DNA from: Leptolyngbya sp. NIES-3755
Lineage (GTDB): Bacteria > Cyanobacteriota > Cyanobacteriia > Leptolyngbyales > Leptolyngbyaceae
Assembly: GCA_001548435.1 (NCBI GenBank)
Contig: AP017308.1
Coordinates: forward strand, 5,279,030 to 5,343,029
DNA: 64,000 nucleotides
Reading direction: 5' to 3'
Shown here: one piece after another, positions 58,178 through 64,000 of the stretch
Layout: the number at the start of each line of letters is the position of its first letter
Position numbering within the stretch: position 1 is the stretch's first letter
Program-made: the position numbers and the translations under genes
Notes under the pieces: model-generated
Database searches by the model: none
The model's input: the letters and a program-made list of their open reading frames with translations, nothing else
What the model was told of the DNA's origin: nothing

Positions 58178-59389
58178 TTACTCGCGCCCGGTTGGACCAA
58201 ATAAGCTGTCTGCTCCATTTCGGAGTTCACGGAAGAACAATAAGAAGCCGAGCACATCTCGGAACGGCTGCGTGAAGGTGTTGAGTGCATAAGTGATTCT
58301 GCCCACGAGATTTCGCCCGATCACAATCACGTCATTGTCTTCAAGCTGAATGTTTTGAGCCATGTTGCCGCTGAGAATGCTTCGAGCATCAATGTCACGG
58401 GTCACGGCTTTTTTCTGAATTGGATCAAATCGAATCAGGGCAACTCGACGGAGATTGGCAGTGTCAGGTCCAGGTCTTGCAGCGGTGAGCGCATCTAGAA
58501 AAGTGCTGCCATTCGGGAGTGAGAGCGTTCCAAGTCCGTTGGTGGCATAAGTGAGCAGTCGGACATTGATTTGGGGTTTCACCAATGTCGATCGAGCCAT
58601 TAATGTTCGATCGTAGTTTTGATCCTGCTCGGATAGCTTCGGAATCACAACCACATCACCGTCTTGAAGCTTCAGATCTGGCAATGGTGTTCCTTCTTGC
58701 AAGGGTGTGACTAAATCTAGCTTTTCTTCCAGCATCGAACCATCTGATAATGGGCGCTTGACGATGATCGATCGCAAATCTGCCTGTCCGGTTGCGCCGC
58801 CTGCTAACAATAAAGCTGCGGAAGTTCGCGGTAGAGACAGTGTATAAAGTCCCGGTTTCGCAATTTCGCCTGTAACCGTCACGAGAACCGGACGCTGACT
58901 GGTTAGCGCTACGAATACAACTGGATCAATCACAAATCGATTCACCCCTTGTCGAATTCGGTCTTGGGCTTGTGCGATCGTCAATCCTTGAAGCGGTACT
59001 TTGCCCAATAGTGGAGCAGTAATATTCCCTTCTTGGTCGATCGTCGCTTGAAAGTTCAGATCGGTAAATCGCTGCACTTGAACTGAAATCGAGTCACCTG
59101 CTCCCAAGCGATACAGACCGAAAGAATTCACAGGAGGAACGGACGGATTAGGAGTGCTTGGAACTTGCTGCGTCGTAGAGTCACGGAGTCTTTGTCGCGC
59201 TTGTTCAATCAGTTCAAGGGGTGACAGACGAGATTGAATCGGTAAAGGCGCAGAAGGTTGAGCCGAAACGCTTCGGGCACTGAGCCAGATCGAACAAGCA
59301 GGAGCGATCGAGTATACGCCCGCCATCAACAGCGAGGTCATCCACCCGCGTGGAGCAGACCGGAGAAATTGCAATTCAACTAAACGCAT
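58178..59389 (-). CDS. Polysaccharide export protein with SLBB domains (Wza-like)
   Basis: 403 residues from the ATG at 59389 (MRLVELQFLRS); an upstream start at 59410 is possible. A hydrophobic leader (SLLMAGVYSIAPACSIWLS) and ASQ-like cleavage region precede the PES domain YRLGAGDSISVQVQRFTDLN FQATIDQEGNI, then SLBB repeats VTVTGEIAKPGLYTLSLPRT, LQDGDVVVIPKLSEQD and LEDNDVIVIGRNL. It exports polymer across the outer membrane with the Wzc-like partner, 29 bases downstream. Cyanobacterial exosortase-linked PES proteins have the same layout. Confidence 0.88.
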   Translation of the reverse strand: MRLVELQFLRSAPRGWMTSLLMAGVYSIAPACSIWLSARSVSAQPSAPLPIQSRLSPLELIEQARQRLRDSTTQQVPSTPNPSVPPVNSFGLYRLGAGDSISVQVQRFTDLNFQATIDQEGNITAPLLGKVPLQGLTIAQAQDRIRQGVNRFVIDPVVFVALTSQRPVLVTVTGEIAKPGLYTLSLPRTSAALLLAGGATGQADLRSIIVKRPLSDGSMLEEKLDLVTPLQEGTPLPDLKLQDGDVVVIPKLSEQDQNYDRTLMARSTLVKPQINVRLLTYATNGLGTLSLPNGSTFLDALTAARPGPDTANLRRVALIRFDPIQKKAVTRDIDARSILSGNMAQNIQLEDNDVIVIGRNLVGRITYALNTFTQPFRDVLGFLLFFRELRNGADSLFGPTGRE

Positions 59390-59495
59390 GGGATAGGCAA
59401 TCCGTATCAAGCGGGGTTTCTAGCTCAAGTGAGCTACATTGTATTGAGATGCACCCGAATGGCATCCGAGTTTTCCGCGCCCAGTATGCCCAAAT

Positions 59496-60167
59496 TTACG
59501 AGTTGGAACGCAGAACTTGATTCGTCAAGGTGGATTGTACGGTTTGCACCAAGGATTCGAGTTTGCCCCGATGCGGTTCAATGTCGTCAAGTGGCTCGAT
59601 CGGTAAACTAATATTCACGGCAATCCAAGCGGCTCGACGGTTTTGCCATTGAAGTGTGCGATCGCGAATAAACCACCAAAATGGAGCGGGATGCCCGCCA
59701 TCTTCCCAGGCATACCACCGCATCACCGCATAAGTTTGTCGCGGTGTCCAAGCTCGGAGAAATTCAACCGTGATCGAACCAACTTGGATTTGGCGATGAG
59801 AATCGGTTTTGAAACTTTGAGAACCGTCGAGATCTGCCCATTCTACTTGGGGTTGATCAATCGATCGAGCTTGCGGCAAAAATAAAACGGTTGCTGTGGT
59901 TTGCGTGGAATCTTGGAGATTTTCTAGCATCCATTTGCGTTCCCCGATCGAGACTGAAGTTTTCTCGATTGATTTCCACCCTGGAATTTCGATGCCCTCT
60001 TTTTTCAGCGATCTCAACTGATTGAGAACTGCGACTTGTGGCGGAGCTTTCCAGCGCCATTGACCTCCGGACAAGTAACCGGGCAATGCACCAAAGCAAA
60101 TCAATCCAATCAAAATCAGCAATAAGGCAACCTTGGGGAAGTTGGACTTAGCGAATGAGGTCAGCAT
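59496..60167 (-). CDS. Cyanoexosortase B system-associated protein
   Basis: 223 residues. One N-terminal membrane helix (VALLLILIGLICFGALPGYL) then a domain with IEIPGWKSIEKTSVSIGERK, a WMLENLQ segment, YAVMRWYAWEDGGHPAPFWW and RRAAWIAVNISLPIEPL. This matches the accessory protein always encoded next to cyanoexosortase B, as I recall it; in other exosortase systems an EpsI-like domain plays the same part. It overlaps the exosortase gene by 20 bases. Its exact biochemical job is unknown. Confidence 0.8.
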   Translation of the reverse strand: MLTSFAKSNFPKVALLLILIGLICFGALPGYLSGGQWRWKAPPQVAVLNQLRSLKKEGIEIPGWKSIEKTSVSIGERKWMLENLQDSTQTTATVLFLPQARSIDQPQVEWADLDGSQSFKTDSHRQIQVGSITVEFLRAWTPRQTYAVMRWYAWEDGGHPAPFWWFIRDRTLQWQNRRAAWIAVNISLPIEPLDDIEPHRGKLESLVQTVQSTLTNQVLRSNS

Positions 60168-61047
60168 CAGGGTTGGGGCTGGATGGGGCGAAGAACTTTT
60201 CCATCTGATTGCACAGCACTATTAGTAAACCCAGCATGGCTGCCGAGTAGACATCTCCACCCCAACCATCGTGAAGTAAGTGGAAGGCTGAGTCTTGTCC
60301 TGTCCCGTGAAAGAACGCGAGTAATGTATTGCGGATGATGTTTGCAGTGACACTGATGAAGATAGTTCCAATTAGGAACACGATCGAGAAAGAGCGCGAT
60401 CGCAGATTATTTGTCCAATACAGAATCATCAATCCAACATACAAGCTGGTGAATAGCATCTTCAATCCAGCACAGTAGGGAGCCACTTCAACTAATCGAT
60501 CGTTGACAAAGAGATAGATGTTCTGAACGGTCACATTCATGCCAAACTGATTCAGAATAAAGCCTGCGGTTCCAGCAATAAAGCTCTGAAGCGGCATTGT
60601 ATGAGGTGCAAGCAAATAAGGAATTTCGTTTGGTGTAGCGAGAGCAATTAACACTAATGGAAACAGTTGCAGCTTTAATCCTGGTAAGCCTTTCAACCAG
60701 AGACAGATTGCAGTTAGCAGAATCGGAAATGAAAGATTGACTGGATCAGGTAATCCACTCAGATACATCACTCCAGCAACGAGCAACAATCCAATGCTGA
60801 TAAATCTAGCTGCTCCAACTTGATCAGAGAGTCGAATCCAACGTTTGCGATTGTACCAAGCAATATTCGCTGCAAAGGGTAGACCGATGATGCCATGACT
60901 AAAATATTCATGTTCAATGCTGATTGATTTTCTGATCCAACCGTCATACCAGTGAACCAGCAAAGGAATATACAAAGTTGCGAGCAATCCAAGAAGGACG
61001 ACATCACTCCAATGTCGATCGAGAAATGAAAAACGCCGAATGTGCAT
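60148..61047 (-). CDS. crtB: Cyanoexosortase B
   Basis: 299 residues, about eight membrane helices. The exosortase/archaeosortase catalytic residues are in place: Cys192 in EVAPYCAGLK, Arg239 in NIIRNTLLAFFHGTG and His259 (with His256) in HLLHDGWGG. IEHEYFSHG is typical of the cyanobacterial branch. Exosortases cleave PEP-CTERM proteins at the membrane like sortases. The symbol crtB here means cyanoexosortase B, not phytoene synthase. It follows the aminotransferase gene after 4 bases. Confidence 0.9.
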   Translation of the reverse strand: MHIRRFSFLDRHWSDVVLLGLLATLYIPLLVHWYDGWIRKSISIEHEYFSHGIIGLPFAANIAWYNRKRWIRLSDQVGAARFISIGLLLVAGVMYLSGLPDPVNLSFPILLTAICLWLKGLPGLKLQLFPLVLIALATPNEIPYLLAPHTMPLQSFIAGTAGFILNQFGMNVTVQNIYLFVNDRLVEVAPYCAGLKMLFTSLYVGLMILYWTNNLRSRSFSIVFLIGTIFISVTANIIRNTLLAFFHGTGQDSAFHLLHDGWGGDVYSAAMLGLLIVLCNQMEKFFAPSSPNPDADLIR

Positions 61048-61051
61048 GACT

Positions 61052-62218
61052 TTAGACCGGGAGTTTAACTACAGCGGGAGTTGCGAGACTTTCTTCGATC
61101 GCGCCAACCACTTGAATGACTTGGGCTTCAGTCAAACCGGGATACATGGGCAATGAAATAATTTCCTCACACAAACTCTCAGCAACCGGAAAATCTCCTT
61201 CCCGATACCCTAATTTCTTAAATGCAGGCTGCAAGTGACACGGTAACGGATAGTGAATGCCAGTTTGAATGCCTTGAGCTTCGAGCCGTTCTTGTAAGGT
61301 TTCTCGATCGACAATTTCCGATTTCAACACTCGCATCACATACAAGTGATAGACATGTCCTTTTCCGCTCTGGTTAAAAATCGGAACTAATCCACGCGAC
61401 TGTAACGGTTTTAAGAGCGCGTTGTATTGTTCTGCGATTTGAGCGCGATCGCGGTTCCAACTTGGTAAATGCGGAAGTTTCACATTCAAAATCGCAGCTT
61501 GAATCGAATCTAAACGGCTATTCGTCCCAAACTCAGTATGAAAATATTTACGAGGAGCACCATAGTTTCTGAGCGTTCGTAATTTAGCCGCGATCGCTTC
61601 ATCTTTGGTAACAACGATTCCACCATCGCCCAACGCGCCCAAATTCTTACTGGGATAAAAACTGAATGCAGCCGCAAGCCCGATCGATCCGGCTCGAATT
61701 CCTTCCCGCTCCGCTAAATGCGCCTGTGCCGCATCTTCAAAAATAATCAGTTCGTAAGTGTGAGCTAAATCTCTGAGCAAGCAAGGCGAAACCATTTGCC
61801 CATAGAGATGAACAGGTACGATCGCTCTCGTTCGAGGTGTAATCGCTCGTTCCGCTGCAACTAAATCGATTAAAGCCGTTTTCGGATCGCAATCGACTAA
61901 AACTGGAGTCGCTCCACAGCGTAGAACTCCGATCAGCGTTGCCACGAAGGTATTTGCAGGAAGAATTACCTCATCCCCGTGACCGATTCCACAGGCTTGT
62001 AAACCAAGCGCGATCGCATCTGTGCCACAAGCCACCCCAACCCCATGTGCCACTCCACAAGCTTTAGAAAACGCCTGCTCGAACTCATTCACCGACTGTC
62101 CCATGACATAATCCCCCCGCTGAAGCACCCCGTGGATTGCCTGCTCGATTTGAGCTTGAATCGGTTGGTGGAGAGGAGCGAGATCGACGAAAGGAACAAG
62201 AGGAGTGATGCTCTGCAT
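61052..62218 (-). CDS. DegT/DnrJ/EryC1/StrS-family sugar aminotransferase
   Basis: 388 residues. PLP enzyme with VPFVDLAPLHQPIQAQIEQA, GVACGTDAIALGLQACGIGH, DEVILPANTFVAT, the aspartate of IIFEDAAQAH and the PLP lysine in SFYPSKNLGALGDGG. R-N-Y-G and G-I-H-Y-P-L-P-C-H motifs follow. These enzymes form amino-sugars from keto-sugars for glycans. Its position as first gene of the operon with crtB, the accessory protein, Wza- and Wzc-like genes suggests that the polymer contains an amino-sugar; this is inference. Confidence 0.92.
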   Translation of the reverse strand: MQSITPLVPFVDLAPLHQPIQAQIEQAIHGVLQRGDYVMGQSVNEFEQAFSKACGVAHGVGVACGTDAIALGLQACGIGHGDEVILPANTFVATLIGVLRCGATPVLVDCDPKTALIDLVAAERAITPRTRAIVPVHLYGQMVSPCLLRDLAHTYELIIFEDAAQAHLAEREGIRAGSIGLAAAFSFYPSKNLGALGDGGIVVTKDEAIAAKLRTLRNYGAPRKYFHTEFGTNSRLDSIQAAILNVKLPHLPSWNRDRAQIAEQYNALLKPLQSRGLVPIFNQSGKGHVYHLYVMRVLKSEIVDRETLQERLEAQGIQTGIHYPLPCHLQPAFKKLGYREGDFPVAESLCEEIISLPMYPGLTEAQVIQVVGAIEESLATPAVVKLPV

Positions 62219-62324
62219 ACTGAAGCCGCTAGATAGATAAGCCAGTCAGGTAGAAGTCCCAAACAGTCAGAGGAGCCTGACGGGTTCAGAGTACCCAGAG
62301 CAACAGAGTTCAATTCCAGCGCAT

Positions 62325-62939
62325 TTACTGACGAGAGAGCCAATTTACAGTCGCAACTGATGCGATCGTTCCGAGAAAATGCGCCGTCACCGCGAGCATA
62401 TTCGACATTGCAACAAAAACATCTAACGGACGGATGATTCGTGTGGGATCATAGATGGCGACTCCTTGCGGCTGAGAGATCGCTTTCGACAACAACACTC
62501 CTAGCGCTGATCCGCCCCCTAAAATCCCTAACGCCATTCCGATAAAGCCTGCAATGATACCCAGTCTCAACACTTGCACAATGTCGCTCTTTTTCGGATG
62601 TCGATCGACATTGGCATGACGCAATCGACGCGCAAAAAGTAATTGACGAAACGCTAGAAATGCCGTGTAGAGTAGTACCGCAATTGCCGCGACTGCCCAA
62701 AATGTAGCAATTCCTAATCCGGGCGTTGTACTTGCAACATTGTTTTCTTGAGACCCGATCGCACTATTGAAATTTCGTCCTGCGATCGCAAACAGTAATA
62801 GGACTCCAGCAGCGATTCCGAGACCAAGCTGAGTGACGATTCCGAGCCATCCAATTAGCCGCAAAATTCGCCCAATTTGTCCTAATTTATGAACTAGAGA
62901 ATCACTTTCTGGGGCTGGAAGTGGTGTATGAGGCTGCAT
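62325..62939 (-). CDS. DUF3611 family membrane protein
   Basis: 204 residues with four membrane helices: GWLGIVTQLGLGIAAGVLLL, GIATFWAVAAIAVLLYTAFLA, GIIAGFIGMALGILGGGSAL and a C-terminal one around AHFLGTIASVATVNWL. The SDIVQVLRLGIIAGFIGM and PLDVFVAMSNMLAVTAHFLG stretches are those of the DUF3611 family, found in cyanobacteria and plastids, role unknown. A 106-bp gap with a GTCAGG/CCTGAC inverted repeat separates it from the aminotransferase gene, so it may or may not belong to the operon. Confidence 0.82.
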   Translation of the reverse strand: MQPHTPLPAPESDSLVHKLGQIGRILRLIGWLGIVTQLGLGIAAGVLLLFAIAGRNFNSAIGSQENNVASTTPGLGIATFWAVAAIAVLLYTAFLAFRQLLFARRLRHANVDRHPKKSDIVQVLRLGIIAGFIGMALGILGGGSALGVLLSKAISQPQGVAIYDPTRIIRPLDVFVAMSNMLAVTAHFLGTIASVATVNWLSRQ

Positions 62940-63025
62940 CTTTGTTTCCTCGATCGACTATTTATCTCACACGCTATTCAAGCGAGTCAGAAGATGCGAC
63001 TCTCTCCAGAACGATTCTATGCTGA

Positions 63026-64000
63026 TCAGCCTCGCGTTCCTAGTTCTTCGATCGTTCTCAACGGTTGCTCCCGTTTGACTTCAGTTCCATCCGTCTTAGT
63101 TTTTGGAAGTTCTGCCTTCTCGACCCAAGGAAGCCAAATTCGGAAGGTGCTGCCCTTGTCTGGAACTGACCAGAACGAGAGCGTTCCACCGTGCATCTCT
63201 GCTAGACGCTTGGTTAGAGCAAGTCCTAATCCTGTACCCTCGTGTTTTCTTGTCATCGAAGAATCGATTTGCTGGAACGGTCTAAAGAGCAAATGCCAGC
63301 GATCTTTAGGAATACCAATGCCTGAATCTTCAACCTCTAGGCAAAGATAAGAAGTCTCTTGATTGATTGGACTCCGATCGGGTCTTACATCTTGAGCGAG
63401 TTGATAGCCGTATCCAATTCGAGCTACGAGCGAAACCGTTCCCCCTTCGGGCGTAAACTTCACTGCATTTGAGAGCAGATTGATCACCATTTGGCTGACT
63501 CGCAAGCTATCCACCGAAACGCGATCGCACTCTACATTAAAGTGGAACATCAGCTTGAGTCGCTTCAGATCAGCGGTGGGCTGCACCATTTTGAGACATT
63601 CTTGGCAGAGATGTTGAATGTCGATCGGTTGTAAATTCAGATCCGCTTTGCCCGCTTCGATTTTTGCCAGATCGAGCAGATCATTGATGATTTGCAGTAG
63701 GTGTTTGGCGGATTTGTCGGCTTGACTGAGAAATTCCAATTCTTCTTCGCGGCTGTCACAAAAACCATCTCGGACCAGTTGGATACAGCCAATGATGCCG
63801 TTTAGCGGAGTTCGCAACTCGTGAGACGTTGTGGCAAGGAATTCACTTTTGACCTGGTTAGCAGATTGAGCTTCTTGCCAAGCGGCTTCGAGTTCACTGG
63901 CACGTTCTTCTAGACGTTCGACCATGTTATCGAGCGCTTCAGCTAGATAGTTCAGTTCTCGCACTTTGAAATTCTTGGGGGCGCGTTCTCCGTCAAGGCG
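63026..64000 (-). CDS. Sensor histidine kinase, C-terminal part (gene runs off the right edge)
   Basis: The frame is open from the window edge to the stop at 63026 (324 codons visible). It starts with the end of a HAMP-like linker (VRELNYLAEALDNMVERLEE), a coiled helix, HisKA with KSEFLATTSHELRTPLNG, N-box LLSNAVKFTPEGG, G1 DSGIGIPKD, F-box FRPFQQ and G2 GTGLGLALTK. The C-terminal 25 residues are polar and lack a receiver domain. The sensor domain upstream lies outside the window. The position next to the EPS operon does not show a functional link. Confidence 0.9.
   Translation of the reverse strand, partial: RLDGERAPKNFKVRELNYLAEALDNMVERLEERASELEAAWQEAQSANQVKSEFLATTSHELRTPLNGIIGCIQLVRDGFCDSREEELEFLSQADKSAKHLLQIINDLLDLAKIEAGKADLNLQPIDIQHLCQECLKMVQPTADLKRLKLMFHFNVECDRVSVDSLRVSQMVINLLSNAVKFTPEGGTVSLVARIGYGYQLAQDVRPDRSPINQETSYLCLEVEDSGIGIPKDRWHLLFRPFQQIDSSMTRKHEGTGLGLALTKRLAEMHGGTLSFWSVPDKGSTFRIWLPWVEKAELPKTKTDGTEVKREQPLRTIEELGTRG

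Overview
This window comes from a cyanobacterial chromosome. It carries photosystem II D2 (psbD), the cytochrome b6f subunit PetN, a high-light-inducible (HLIP/CAB-like) protein, an SLH/OprB-type porin, KGK-domain and UPF0367 proteins, a cyanoexosortase B system and frequent copies of the GCGATCGC (HIP1) palindrome. The gene mix suggests a filamentous Leptolyngbya-like species, but that is inference. No rRNA, tRNA, CRISPR array, prophage or intact insertion sequence was recognised.

Layout. 1-8.4 kb: a truncated TRAP-transporter binding-protein gene, a hicBA toxin-antitoxin pair, an alpha/beta hydrolase, a YacP-like NYN protein, a large dynamin-like GTPase followed by two KGK-domain genes and an HNH protein, then two DUF433/PIN-like modules with a decayed third fragment. 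8.4-14.8 kb: ECF-type ATPase and UPF0367 gene, a stand-alone psbD, a terminator-bounded 0.35-kb unit with a 23-aa ORF behind a perfect Shine-Dalgarno, a major porin, a DUF2795 gene, an HLIP gene and a STAS gene. 14.8-21.3 kb: epoxide hydrolase coupled to uvrA, a PEP-CTERM protein, a TPR protein and smpB. 21.3-29.2 kb: two tandem ammonium transporters (the first behind NtcA-like and CRP-like sites), petN with a small membrane-protein gene, and small proteins including two orphan HicB-like genes. 29.3-45.2 kb: ispH, a GDSL esterase, ABC genes, the Anbu protease next to its usual transglutaminase partner, a ferric-iron ABC permease/ATPase pair around a Fur-like site, a histidine kinase and a CapD/WbpM-type dehydratase. 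45.2-55.9 kb: a foldback repeat, leuA, a LabA-like gene, a CHASE2 Ser/Thr kinase, a cobalamin riboswitch with a HupE-like gene, an SbcD-like nuclease, a GAF protein and aspS. 55.7-64 kb: a minus-strand exopolysaccharide/exosortase operon (DegT aminotransferase, cyanoexosortase B and its accessory protein, SLBB export protein, Wzc-like protein), a DUF3611 gene and a truncated hybrid-type histidine kinase.

How the parts fit. The exosortase operon at 56-62 kb could process the PEP-CTERM protein encoded at 18.7 kb and presumably others elsewhere. Nutrient uptake recurs: ammonium (NtcA-like site), ferric iron (Fur-like site), cobalt or another B12-linked metal (riboswitch plus HupE-like protein) and outer-membrane permeation (porin). 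Starts were chosen from Shine-Dalgarno spacing, gene overlaps and family length; all functional names rest on recognised motifs, not database searches.
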